A stretch of 64,000 bases of DNA from Leifsonia sp. AK011 (GCF_013410945.1 NZ_JACCCH010000001.1:62001-126000), one strand, 5' to 3'. Counted from the stretch's first letter, positions 8,315 through 15,270 are shown. Program-made: numbers and translations. Notes: generated by a model from the letters alone, not told the origin.

Positions 8315-9333
8315 AGGGTCACGCCGATCGCGACGGGCTCCGGCTGCAGCAGCACGCCGAACTGGGCGAGCACGCGGGTTCGGACGTAGCGCGCGAGCTC
8401 CGCGACCTGCTCGGCGGTGGCGCCACCCCGGTTCGTGATCGCGAGCGTGTGCTTCGAGGAGATCGCGGCATCCGACCCCGGCAGGGCGAATCCGCGCGGG
8501 ATGCCCGCCCGCTCGATCAGCCACGCCGCGCTGAGCTTCACGTGGACGTCGTCCGGTTCCAGCCACTGCGGAGCGTCGAAGGGAAGCGTGCGGCTGAAGC
8601 TCTCGCTGACGATCGGATTGGTGAAGAACGACCCGCAGCTCACCGAGTCCGGATCGTCAGGGTCGAGCACCATGCCCTTGGATGCCCGCAGCGCGAGCAC
8701 CCGCTCGCGCACCTGCGCGGCGAGCACGGGAGCACCCACCTCGACGCCCAGGGCAGTCGCGAGCTGCTCGTAACCAGCCGTGGTGGTGTCGGTCTCGTCG
8801 AGACGCAGCTCGATGGCGACGACGACACCGAGGCGGCCGCGCTTGAGCGCCGAGGTGCGGTAGCCGAAGCCGAGCTCCTCGGCGGGCACGCGAACGACCT
8901 CCCCCTCGAGGTAGTCCAGGAAGTCGATCGCGGTGAGGCTCGACGACAGTTCCTGGCCGTACGCACCGATGTTCTGCATGGGCGCCGCACCGGAGGACCC
9001 GGGAATCCCGGAGAGCGCCTCGATGCCGGCCCAACCCTGCTCGACCGTGTACTCGACGAGCCCGTCCCACGGTTCGCCAGCCTGCACGCGGAGGCGCACG
9101 GAGCCCTCCTCGGAGGCCAAGCGCTCGATGCCGCGCGACTCGACGTGGATGACGGTTCCGTCGAATCCCTCGTCGGAGATGACCACGTTGGATCCACCGC
9201 CGAGCACGAGCAGGTCCTCGCCGGAGCTCCACGCGGTGATCGCGGCATCCACGAGTTGCTGCTCGGTGGATGCTCGCACGAACTCGCGTGCCGGTCCGCC
9301 GACGCGCATCGTGGTGAAGGGCGCGAGGTCCAT
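8311..9333 (-). CDS. murB: UDP-N-acetylenolpyruvoylglucosamine reductase MurB
   Basis: A 340-residue FAD enzyme that reduces UDP-GlcNAc-enolpyruvate to UDP-MurNAc with NADPH in the cytosol, a committed step of peptidoglycan synthesis. It shows the N-terminal TTMRVGGPAREFV, the FAD motif LVLGGGSNVVISDEGFDGTV, the arginine motif FGYRTSALKRG, the catalytic serine in SCGSFFTNP near residue 238 and the terminal glutamate in QPEPVAIG. Its ATG abuts the stop of the upstream hot-dog dehydratase, so the three genes form one operon. Confidence 0.96.
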   Translation of the reverse strand: MDLAPFTTMRVGGPAREFVRASTEQQLVDAAITAWSSGEDLLVLGGGSNVVISDEGFDGTVIHVESRGIERLASEEGSVRLRVQAGEPWDGLVEYTVEQGWAGIEALSGIPGSSGAAPMQNIGAYGQELSSSLTAIDFLDYLEGEVVRVPAEELGFGYRTSALKRGRLGVVVAIELRLDETDTTTAGYEQLATALGVEVGAPVLAAQVRERVLALRASKGMVLDPDDPDSVSCGSFFTNPIVSESFSRTLPFDAPQWLEPDDVHVKLSAAWLIERAGIPRGFALPGSDAAISSKHTLAITNRGGATAEQVAELARYVRTRVLAQFGVLLQPEPVAIGVTL

Positions 9334-9743
9334 CAGGAGAGGGTCACACGTACCTGCGCCTTGCCGAGCACGGTCGCGTCGTTGAAGGTCACGGTGAGGT
9401 CGATGCGGAGGCCCGCGTCATCCACCGCTCCGACCTTGGCGACGATCGTGAGCGTCGCGCCCTCGGCGGGGTCGACGACGACGGGACGTGTGAAGCGCAC
9501 CTGGTAGTCACTCACCCAGCCGCGAGTGCCCAGCCAGTCGACGACAGGCTGTACGGCGAGACCCATCGTGAGCATGCCGTGCGCCAGAACCCCGGGGAGG
9601 CCGACCGACTCGGCGATGTCGTCGCGGTAGTGGATCGGGTTGAAGTCACCGGACGCTCCGGCGTACCGCACGAGCGAGTCGCGCGTGATGTGCTGCGTGT
9701 GCTCGGCGACGATATCGCCGACGGCGACCGAGATCTCGCTCAC
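9333..9743 (-). CDS. MaoC-family (R)-hydroxyacyl dehydratase, HadB-like
   Basis: A 136-residue hot-dog protein. The catalytic Asp/His motif of hydratase 2 enzymes is present as SGDFNPIHYRDD (about residues 31-42), followed by VLAHGMLTMGL. It would dehydrate 3-hydroxyacyl thioesters as the catalytic subunit of a heterodimer with the gene upstream, as with mycobacterial HadA/HadB. The 4-base overlap with the upstream gene and the 1-base overlap with murB show tight coupling. Confidence 0.88.
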   Translation of the reverse strand: MSEISVAVGDIVAEHTQHITRDSLVRYAGASGDFNPIHYRDDIAESVGLPGVLAHGMLTMGLAVQPVVDWLGTRGWVSDYQVRFTRPVVVDPAEGATLTIVAKVGAVDDAGLRIDLTVTFNDATVLGKAQVRVTLS

Positions 9744-10189
9744 GCGTCATCACCCCGCACCACGAGAGTCGAGATCGCCGTGACGACGTGCTCGCCCGCG
9801 GCATCCACCATCGTCGACTCGGCGGTGACCATCGAGTTGCCCCCCAGGGTCTTGATGGATGTCACGGCCAGCGTCGCGGTGAGCTCATCCCCTGCCACCA
9901 CCGGGCGGCTGTACGTGAAGCGCTGGTCGCCGTGGACCACACGCGAGAAGTCGATGCCGGCGTCGGGCTCGGCGAGCAGCTGCGCGAGTGTCGCCTCCTG
10001 CACGACCACGGGGAACGTGGGCGGGGCCACGACATCCGGGTAGCCGGCCGCGATGGCTGCGGTCGGGTCGGTGCTGAGCGGGCTCGTGGCGAAGACGGCA
10101 CGGGCGAACTCGCGCACCTTCTCACGACCCACGAGGTAGGGAGCGACCGGAGGGAACATGCGGCCCTGCAATTCGGGGTTCACTGGCAT
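9740..10189 (-). CDS. FAS1-like dehydratase domain protein, HadA-like
   Basis: A 149-residue hot-dog protein starting MPVNPELQGRMFPPVAPYLV and continuing VGREKVREFA, the usual N-terminus of MaoC-like N-terminal (FAS1_DH) subunits. It lacks the catalytic Asp/His motif and so should be the substrate-binding partner of the HadB-like protein. The likely promoter is leaderless: TAAACT at 10196-10201 sits 6 bases before the ATG, so the hadA-hadB-murB operon probably starts here. Confidence 0.87.
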   Translation of the reverse strand: MPVNPELQGRMFPPVAPYLVGREKVREFARAVFATSPLSTDPTAAIAAGYPDVVAPPTFPVVVQEATLAQLLAEPDAGIDFSRVVHGDQRFTYSRPVVAGDELTATLAVTSIKTLGGNSMVTAESTMVDAAGEHVVTAISTLVVRGDDA

Positions 10190-10195
10190 CCGAAC

Positions 10196-10201
10196 AGTTT
10201 A
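10196..10201 (-). promoter_or_regulatory. Leaderless -10 hexamer (hadA-like/murB operon)
   Basis: On the gene strand this reads TAAACT, 6 bases before ATG 10189. It overlaps the stop codon region of the upstream VanZ gene (stop at 10199-10201). Confidence 0.5.
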
Positions 10202-10666
10202 AGGGCGCGGGGAGAGACCGGCGTGAGGAGGCACCGCGCCGCCGGTCTTCGACTCCGGTGGCCGCCGTGCGAGGAGGCGGGCCAGCCCGATCCCGAGGAG
10301 CGCGCCAACGGAGTTCGCCACCAGGTCGCGCGGGTCGGACACCCGACCAGGCAGGAACAGCTGGGCGAACTCGATCGAGACCGTCAGCAACAGTGGCGCT
10401 GCAACGGCGAACGGCAGGGGAAGAGTGCGCGCCGCGAGCCAGCCGACAGGGATGAAGAGGATGACATTGGCCAGCAGTTCACCGGGCCAGCCGCCGGTCC
10501 ACGTGGCGGTCGTGAGCCAGGCCTCCGGACGGAAGGCGCCGCCGGCGATTCCGAGCGTATCCGTGCTGGGAGTGGGAACAACAGTGAGGGCCACGAGGAC
10601 GACGACGTAGGCGACACCGATGGCAAGTGCGACCTTCGAGAGTCGCGGGGCGGGTGGGCGGAGCAT
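10199..10666 (-). CDS. VanZ-like membrane protein
   Basis: A 155-residue protein with four predicted helices and the VanZ-family pattern: a first helix followed by a PTP loop, NVILFIPVGWLAAR, then SIEFAQLFLPGRVSDPRDLVAN near residues 97-118. VanZ is linked to teicoplanin resistance in enterococci, but most VanZ-like proteins have no known function. TATCAT lies 6 bases before the ATG (leaderless geometry). Same strand as the hadAB-murB genes, but with its own promoter and separated by that operon's -10. Confidence 0.82.
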   Translation of the reverse strand: MLRPPAPRLSKVALAIGVAYVVVLVALTVVPTPSTDTLGIAGGAFRPEAWLTTATWTGGWPGELLANVILFIPVGWLAARTLPLPFAVAAPLLLTVSIEFAQLFLPGRVSDPRDLVANSVGALLGIGLARLLARRPPESKTGGAVPPHAGLSPRP

Positions 10667-10672
10667 CCGCCG

Positions 10673-10678
10673 ATGATA
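10673..10678 (-). promoter_or_regulatory. Leaderless -10 hexamer (VanZ gene)
   Basis: Gene-strand TATCAT, 6 bases upstream of ATG 10666. Confidence 0.45.
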
Positions 10679-10748
10679 GGCGAACGGTTCTCGGAGAACC
10701 TGAATATCGGCTGCGCCATCGCCGAGAACGGTGCACCCGGGAATGGCG

Positions 10749-10779
10749 AAACCCCGGTCACCTGAGGTGGCCGGGGTTT
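10749..10779. terminator. Strong bidirectional terminator hairpin
   Basis: A 14-bp stem (10749-10762 with 10766-10779, one G-T wobble) around a TGA loop, with AAA/TTT ends that give a U-run on either strand. It lies 22 bases past the stop of the 27-residue peptide gene and so closes that transcript. Confidence 0.85.
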
Positions 10780-10801
10780 CGAATCTTGGGAGTGGATGCG
10801 C

Positions 10802-10885
10802 CTACTGGCAGCTATCGCACTGCAGAAGATCCATCGGGTCCATCGGGACTGCATAGCCGCCGATGGTGTCGGTCTCGTTGTCCAT
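10802..10885 (-). CDS. 27-residue peptide with C-terminal CxxC
   Basis: A very short gene whose signals are unusually clear. GGGAGGATCCC gives a strong ribosome site before ATG 10885. A promoter (TGACAT, 17 bp, TATAGT) lies about 90 bases upstream, and a strong terminator follows 22 bases downstream. The product starts MDNETDTIGGYAVP, contains the twin PMD motif (VPMDPMDLL), is acidic, and ends CDSCQ, with two cysteines in a CxxC spacing four residues from the end. No signal peptide or membrane segment is visible. It could be a precursor of a modified peptide, a metal- or redox-binding miniprotein, or a regulator-binding peptide; none of these is shown. No modifying enzyme gene is adjacent. 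Confidence 0.72.
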   Translation of the reverse strand: MDNETDTIGGYAVPMDPMDLLQCDSCQ

Positions 10886-10972
10886 GGGATCCTCCCTAAG
10901 TCTGAAGAACCGGGCGCTGGAAGAACCGGCGCCGAATCTTGGTGGTTACCGGCTGTTTGCCGGTGGGTCTCC

Positions 10973-11001
10973 ACTATATAACCCGAATGACACGGATGTC
11001 A
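10973..11001 (-). promoter_or_regulatory. Promoter of the 27-residue peptide gene
   Basis: On the reverse strand the -35 is TGACAT (10996-11001), the spacer is 17 bp, and the -10 is TATAGT (10973-10978). The predicted leader of about 80 bases includes a hairpin, ACCGGC/GCCGGT at 10948-10964 with a 5-base loop. Confidence 0.65.
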
Positions 11002-11018
11002 TTCCACTAGATCTAGTG
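10986..11018. promoter_or_regulatory. Twin palindromes (operator candidates) at the peptide promoter
   Basis: AATGACA-N4-TGTCATT occupies 10986-11003 and covers the -35 hexamer. One base further on, CACTAGATCTAGTG is a perfect 14-bp palindrome at 11005-11018. Each looks like a dimer-binding site, probably for two different or cooperatively bound regulators. They lie between the peptide gene and the divergent gene at 11123 and could control both. Confidence 0.6.
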
Positions 11019-11122
11019 TTTCGGCGTGTCGCGGTATTTCTTTCAGGCTACGGGTACCCACCGACATCCGGGGGTGTCCCGCACCCCTAAACTGGCGCGA
11101 ACCACCCGAGATCTGGAGCACC

Positions 11123-11812
11123 GTGACCGAGCCCGCAACCCCGTCGACCCCCACCCGCTCGCTGTTCAACGACAGGCTCGAGTTGATCGTTGCCATCCTG
11201 CTGGGGCTCGTCTCCATCGCCACCGCGTACGCGTCCTTCCAGAGCGCGCTCTACGACGGCAAGATGACCCAGAACTACACGATCGGTTCGAACAAGGCGA
11301 CCGAGGCAGAGTCCCTCTACCTCGAGGGCAACCAGCAGTACGTGCAGGATTCCCAGCTCATCAACCAGCTCACCGACCTCTCGATCGATTCCGAGAGCAG
11401 CGACCCCGCTATCGCCGCCTCTGCCCAGGCGAAGTACGACACGATCTACTTCCAGTCGGTCTCGCCCGAGCTCGAGTCGGCCATCCAGTGGGCGGATGCC
11501 CAGAACGAGGCCGACCCAGAGCTCTGGTACAGCCCGCTCGACAACGAGGACTACCTCGACCACCTGTTCGGTGGATACCAGGACCTGAAGGCCGAGGCGG
11601 ACGCCGTCATTCAGGAGGGCGACGGCTTCAACGACCTGAGCGACCGCCTCACCCTCAACACCGTGCTCATGGCCATCGCCCTGTTCCTCCTCGGCGTCGC
11701 CGCAGTCGTGCGGGCCACCCGCACGAAGCTGATTCTCGGTGGCGTTGCCGTGGCGATCTTCCTCACGGCCGCCATCCTCACCGCGTTCATCCCGTTCGTC
11801 GGACTCGGCTAG
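11123..11812 (+). CDS. DUF4337-like membrane protein
   Basis: A 229-residue protein. One helix sits near the N-terminus (about 18-40, LELIVAILLGLVSIATAYAS). A long polar, helix-rich region of about 140 residues has many Gln, Glu and Tyr, and two helices end the protein (about 180-200 and 205-227). This layout and the FQSALYDGKM motif after helix 1 resemble DUF4337 proteins of unknown function. GTG start with GGAG 5 bases before it. It is divergent from the small peptide gene and may share its operators. Confidence 0.75.
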   Translation: MTEPATPSTPTRSLFNDRLELIVAILLGLVSIATAYASFQSALYDGKMTQNYTIGSNKATEAESLYLEGNQQYVQDSQLINQLTDLSIDSESSDPAIAASAQAKYDTIYFQSVSPELESAIQWADAQNEADPELWYSPLDNEDYLDHLFGGYQDLKAEADAVIQEGDGFNDLSDRLTLNTVLMAIALFLLGVAAVVRATRTKLILGGVAVAIFLTAAILTAFIPFVGLG

Positions 11813-11875
11813 CGCCCAGCCGGTGCACGGCTGGCCGAGCGTACGCTGGAAGCTCGGCCAGCTCGGGGAGGCACC

Positions 11876-12517
11876 ATGTCCAGAATCATCATCATCGGCG
11901 GGCACGGCAAGGTTGCGCTGCTGCTCACACCTCTGCTCTCCGGGCGGGGTGACGACGTGACATCCGTCGTCCGCAAGCAGGAACACCTCGAGGATGTCGC
12001 GATGGCCGGCGCCGCACCGGTGCTCGCCGACGTCGAGACTATGGACACGGATACGCTCGCCAGCCTGATCGCGGGCCACGACGCCGTCGTGTGGTCGGCC
12101 GGTGCCGCCGGCGACAGCACGCGCACCTACGCCGTCGACCGGGATGCCGCGATCCGCACCATGGACGCGGCGCGCGCTGCCGGCGTCTCCCGCTACGTGA
12201 TGGTGTCCTACTCCGGCGCGAGGAAGGACCACGGCGTTCCCGAGTCCGACTCCTTCTTCCGCTACGCCGAGGCGAAGGCCGCAGCCGACGAGCACCTCCG
12301 GGGTTCCGGGCTCGACTACACGATCCTCGGGCCGTCCGCGCTCACCCTGGAGCCGGCATCCGGCACGATCGCCGTCACCGGCGAGAGGGGAACGGTCTCG
12401 CGCGGCAACGTCGCAGCTGTCATCGCGGAGGCCCTCGTCCAGCCCACAACCATCGGCAAGACCGTCGAGTTCATCGACGGCGATGTGCCGATCGCGGAGG
12501 CGCTCGCAGCGGTCTGA
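11876..12517 (+). CDS. NAD(P)-binding protein, NmrA/atypical SDR family
   Basis: A 213-residue Rossmann protein with a glycine-rich nucleotide loop at the N-terminus (IIIIGGHGKVA), no classical YxxxK catalytic pair, and SYSGARKDH followed by AEAKAAADEHLRGSGLDYTI, the usual signature of small NAD(P)H-binding sugar epimerase-like proteins. It may be a reductase or a redox-sensing protein; the substrate is unknown. A strong ribosome site, GGGGAGG, precedes ATG. Confidence 0.82.
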   Translation: MSRIIIIGGHGKVALLLTPLLSGRGDDVTSVVRKQEHLEDVAMAGAAPVLADVETMDTDTLASLIAGHDAVVWSAGAAGDSTRTYAVDRDAAIRTMDAARAAGVSRYVMVSYSGARKDHGVPESDSFFRYAEAKAAADEHLRGSGLDYTILGPSALTLEPASGTIAVTGERGTVSRGNVAAVIAEALVQPTTIGKTVEFIDGDVPIAEALAAV

Positions 12518-12676
12518 CGAGTCATCCACCGTCACATTCCGTCGAGTTCACTATGAGTTCGCCCAGTCGTCTCGACAAGGTCGGCCGAGAGGGGCAGACT
12601 CATCGGTACAGCACCGCAGTACCCACACCAAGTAGCACGTCCTGGCACCCTGCAAACGCTCGTACAAGGAGCCACG

Positions 12677-12907
12677 ATGACGATGACCCGCCCCGCACGC
12701 GAGGTATCAGCGCAGGTCGACGCAGCCCGGGTCGCATCCCCCATTGAGTGGGTGCGCATCCAGTCCGGCCTGTGGGTCGGCAAGTCCGGCGGCGAGTTCG
12801 CGGGAATGATCGAGAACAGCGGCGGCGAGTTCACCGCCGTGCGCCTCTCGAAGCCGATCGGCACGTATGCAACGCTCGCCGAGGCGAAGCGGGCCTTCAG
12901 CGCGTAG
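12677..12907 (+). CDS. Small hypothetical protein
   Basis: A 76-residue soluble protein with AAGGAG 5 bases before ATG. The middle (IQSGLWVGKSGGEFAGMIEN) and the end (PIGTYATLAEAKRAFSA) look like a small beta-rich fold with a C-terminal helix. I do not recognise the family. It stands alone between the NmrA-like gene and the tRNAs; 12518-12676 upstream holds no clear gene or hairpin. Confidence 0.6.
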   Translation: MTMTRPAREVSAQVDAARVASPIEWVRIQSGLWVGKSGGEFAGMIENSGGEFTAVRLSKPIGTYATLAEAKRAFSA

Positions 12908-12931
12908 CTGCGGGACGCTCCGGGCCGCGAG

Positions 12932-12981
12932 TGTTCCGATATGGCTGTCATTCGCGGCGATTTAGCGACCATTTCGGAACA
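12932..12981. repeat. Inverted repeat downstream of the 76-residue gene
   Basis: TGTTCCGATATGG (12932-12944) pairs with CCATTTCGGAACA (12969-12981), 12 of 13 positions, around a 24-base loop. No T-run follows, so it is not an obvious terminator; an operator or RNA structure is possible. Confidence 0.4.
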
Positions 12982-12998
12982 GTCGGCGGATGTTGCGA

Positions 12999-13028
12999 GC
13001 TGACTGCTCGGCGTGGGCCCAAGAAGGA
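12999..13028 (+). repeat. 30-nt core shared with 18210-18239, copy A
   Basis: The segment begins GCTGACTGCTC and contains GGGCCCAAGA. It matches the segment at 18210-18239 at 25 of 30 positions. Its first 14 bases form a small hairpin (GCTGA/TCGGC, with one G-U pair). In both places the core lies 11-25 bases before a hairpin that mirrors the 3' end of the next tRNA. Confidence 0.6.
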
Positions 13029-13039
13029 TAGTGACGACA

Positions 13040-13101
13040 GCCTCGGCTACCAATGAAAAAGCCCCCGCTATGCAGGGGCTTTTCTCATTGGTAGCTGAGG
13101 C
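13040..13101. terminator. Terminator extended into a mirror of the tRNA-Met 3' end
   Basis: The core hairpin AAAAGCCCC/GGGGCTTTT (13057-13083) terminates the tRNA operon. The arms continue outward so that 13040-13065 pairs with 13075-13101 almost perfectly. The distal arm therefore copies the last 12 bases of the tRNA, including the CCA end, plus the following ATGA. Confidence 0.8.
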
Positions 13102-13165
13102 GGGGCACGATCCCGCGACCTCACGATTATGAGTCGTGCGCTCTAACCAACTGAGCTACTCAGCC
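13089..13165 (-). tRNA. tRNA-Met (CAT)
   Basis: The 77-nt cloverleaf includes the encoded CCA. The acceptor is GGCTGAG pairing with CTCAGCT (G1-U72 wobble), the D arm is GCTC/GAGC, and the anticodon loop is CTCATAA on a CACGA/TCGTG stem. The T arm is GCGGG/CCCGC with the loop ATCGTGC instead of the usual TTCRANY. Anticodon CAT without initiator features points to elongator Met, though a lysidine-modified Ile tRNA cannot be excluded. Second gene of a Thr-Met tRNA operon. Confidence 0.93.
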
Positions 13166-13187
13166 CCGGCATCCGTGAGGATGACCG

Positions 13188-13259
<72 letters not shown>

Positions 13260-13296
13260 GCACAACCAGGCGTCACCGCCGTTTTGGCACCGTAAG

Positions 13297-13302
13297 AGAC
13301 TA
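13297..13302 (-). promoter_or_regulatory. Probable -10 of the tRNA-Thr/tRNA-Met operon
   Basis: Gene-strand TAGTCT, about 37 bases upstream of the tRNA-Thr 5' end. A -35 is not clear. Confidence 0.4.
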
Positions 13303-13379
13303 GCACCCGCGCGGCGATCCGCTGAATGCGTTGCAGGCCATGGTGTTACGCGCGCGTGAACGATGCATCCGCGCCATCC

Positions 13380-13393
13380 TGCAAGCGCTTGCA
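13380..13393. promoter_or_regulatory. LacI-family operator upstream of alpha-glucosidase
   Basis: TGCAAGCGCTTGCA is a perfect 14-bp palindrome with the central CG and TTGCAA-type arms of LacI/MalR/AglR operators. It overlaps the -35 hexamer of the next gene, which fits repression relieved by an alpha-glucoside. The LacI-family regulator at 18614 is a candidate binder. Confidence 0.75.
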
Positions 13394-13416
13394 AGATGGG
13401 CGCTATGTCGTATCGT
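13389..13416 (+). promoter_or_regulatory. Promoter of alpha-glucosidase, leaderless
   Basis: -35 TTGCAA (13389-13394), 16-bp spacer, -10 TATCGT (13411-13416), then 6 bases to ATG 13423. Transcription should start at the start codon. Confidence 0.6.
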
Positions 13417-13422
13417 GTTGGG

Positions 13423-15228
13423 ATGACCCTCGAGAATACTGCCGAGAGCACGCCCGATAAGACCGTTGACGACGCTGACGAGATCACCGTGGAAGACATC
13501 GAAGCCTCGGCCGAATCGCTCGCCGCTGCACAGACGGCGACCGCCGGTTCCGAGTGGTGGCGCACGGCGGTGATCTACCAGATCTACCCCCGCTCCTTCG
13601 CGGATGACGACGGCAACGGCGTCGGCGACCTCGCGGGCATCACCAAGCGCCTCCCGTCGCTTGCCGACCTCGGCATCGACGCGATCTGGCTCTCCCCCTT
13701 CTTCCGCTCCCCTCAGCGGGATGCCGGATACGACGTGTCCGACTACTGCGACGTCGACCCGCTCTTCGGCACGCTCGCCGACTTCGACCTGCTGCTCGAG
13801 ACCGCCCACGGCCTCGGCCTGAAGGTCATCGCCGACATGGTCCCGAACCACACGTCGTCCGATCACGCCTGGTTCCAGGAGGCCCTCGCGGCACCCGAGG
13901 GCTCGCCCGAGCGTGACCGTTACATGTTCCGCGATGGCAAGGGCAAGAACGGCCAGCTTCCCCCGAACAACTGGGAGTCGGTGTTCGGCGGCTCCATGTG
14001 GGAGCGCACGACCAACGCCGATGGCACCCCCGGCCAGTGGTTCCTGCACATCTTCGACAAGTCGCAGCCCGACCTCAACTGGGAGAACCCGTGGGTGCGC
14101 GAGCAGTTCTACGACATCCTCCGTTTCTGGCTCGACCGTGGAGTCGACGGGTTCCGGGTGGATGTCGCGCACGGCATGATCAAGGCCGACGGGCTGCCCG
14201 ACTACACGCCGCCCGCCGACGGAGCGTCGATGGGTGGAGCCCAGGTCCCATCATCCGAGGTCGCCCCCCTCGAGCCCGTGATCCAGGACTCACCGCCTGA
14301 CCCGCCCTACTGGGGCCAGGAGGGCGTCCACGAGATCTGGCGCGGCTGGCACAAGGTTCTGGCCGAGTACCCGGGCGACCGTGTGCTCTGCGCTGAGGCC
14401 TGGGTCGACCCGCTCGAGAAGGTGGCGCTCTGGGTGCGACCGGATGAGATGAGCCAGGCGTTCAACTTCGCCTACATGTTCACCGACTGGAAGGCGTCGG
14501 CGCTCAAGCGCGTCATCACCGAGTCGATCAAGGCGTTCGCCGAGGTGGGCGCTCCCGCGACCTGGGTGCTCTCCAACCATGACGTGGTGCGTCACGCCTC
14601 GCGACTGTCCCTGCCCAAGGATGCGCCCCCGCAGGGTGCTGGCATCGGACCGAAGACGCCAGGCAAGCCCGATCCGGTGGTTGGCCTGCGTCGGGCGCGA
14701 GCCGCGACATCCCTCATGCTCGCCCTGCCGGGTAGCTCGTACCTCTACCAGGGCGAGGAACTCGGCCTTCCGGAGGACATGGAGCTGCCCGACTCGGCGC
14801 GCCAGGACCCGACGTGGTTCCGGACCGACGGCGAGAAGTACGGGCGCGACGGATGCCGCGTTCCGATCCCGTGGGAGTCCGACCGACCCGCCTTCGGCTT
14901 CAACGAGACCGGCGAGAGCTGGCTGCCGCAGCCCGCGGAGTGGGCGCAGTACGCCCGCGACGCACAGGTCGGCGTTCCCGGCAGCACGCTCGAGCTCTAC
15001 CGCGCGGCCCTCCAGCTGCGCCGCGAGTTCGGCCTCGGAGCTGGCGCTCTCACGTGGCTGAAGGGCTACGACAAGAAGGTCGTCGCCTTCCGCAACGGGG
15101 ATGTCACGGTGCTCGCCAACCTCGGAAAGATCGCCGTCGAACTCCCCGTCGGAGAGGTGCTCCTCGCGAGCGACGACGTCACCGGTGGTGCGCTGCCGCG
15201 CGACACCACCGTGTGGTTGCGCGCATAG
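13423..15228 (+). CDS. Alpha-glucosidase / oligo-1,6-glucosidase (GH13)
   Basis: A 601-residue cytosolic glycoside hydrolase that should release glucose from maltose- or isomaltose-type oligosaccharides. It shows the GH13 regions in order: WWRTAVIYQIYPRSFAD, ADMVPNHTSSDH, GFRVDVAHGM with the catalytic Asp, CAEAWV with the acid/base Glu, and LSNHDVVRH with the third acidic residue. The N-terminal 45 residues are an acidic extension before the domain. ATG 13423 is preferred because an upstream in-frame ATG (13363) would put the LacI operator inside the gene and because TATCGT lies 6 bases before 13423. Actinobacterial AglA-type enzymes look like this; a trehalose-synthase role is less likely given the length and motifs. 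Confidence 0.92.
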   Translation: MTLENTAESTPDKTVDDADEITVEDIEASAESLAAAQTATAGSEWWRTAVIYQIYPRSFADDDGNGVGDLAGITKRLPSLADLGIDAIWLSPFFRSPQRDAGYDVSDYCDVDPLFGTLADFDLLLETAHGLGLKVIADMVPNHTSSDHAWFQEALAAPEGSPERDRYMFRDGKGKNGQLPPNNWESVFGGSMWERTTNADGTPGQWFLHIFDKSQPDLNWENPWVREQFYDILRFWLDRGVDGFRVDVAHGMIKADGLPDYTPPADGASMGGAQVPSSEVAPLEPVIQDSPPDPPYWGQEGVHEIWRGWHKVLAEYPGDRVLCAEAWVDPLEKVALWVRPDEMSQAFNFAYMFTDWKASALKRVITESIKAFAEVGAPATWVLSNHDVVRHASRLSLPKDAPPQGAGIGPKTPGKPDPVVGLRRARAATSLMLALPGSSYLYQGEELGLPEDMELPDSARQDPTWFRTDGEKYGRDGCRVPIPWESDRPAFGFNETGESWLPQPAEWAQYARDAQVGVPGSTLELYRAALQLRREFGLGAGALTWLKGYDKKVVAFRNGDVTVLANLGKIAVELPVGEVLLASDDVTGGALPRDTTVWLRA

Positions 15229-15270
15229 ATCTCGATACAACGCGCCGGAAGGGCGCGTCCCTCGATCTGC
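15229..15270. repeat. Degenerate member of the convergent-end repeat family
   Basis: TCTCGATA is followed by the hairpin CGCGCC/GGCGCG (15241-15257) and CCCTCGATCT. It fills the convergent gap after the alpha-glucosidase and probably ends transcription from both sides. The similarity to the larger elements at 5765, 30053 and 46061 is weak. Confidence 0.4.

Noticed and set aside
12999-13056. A coding tail: both core copies translate to similar peptides (LTA-RGPK then a stop)
   Set aside because: The apparent stop comes from the tRNA-mirror ATGA, no start codon or ribosome site fits a common upstream frame, and the similarity is fully explained by nucleotide identity of the core.
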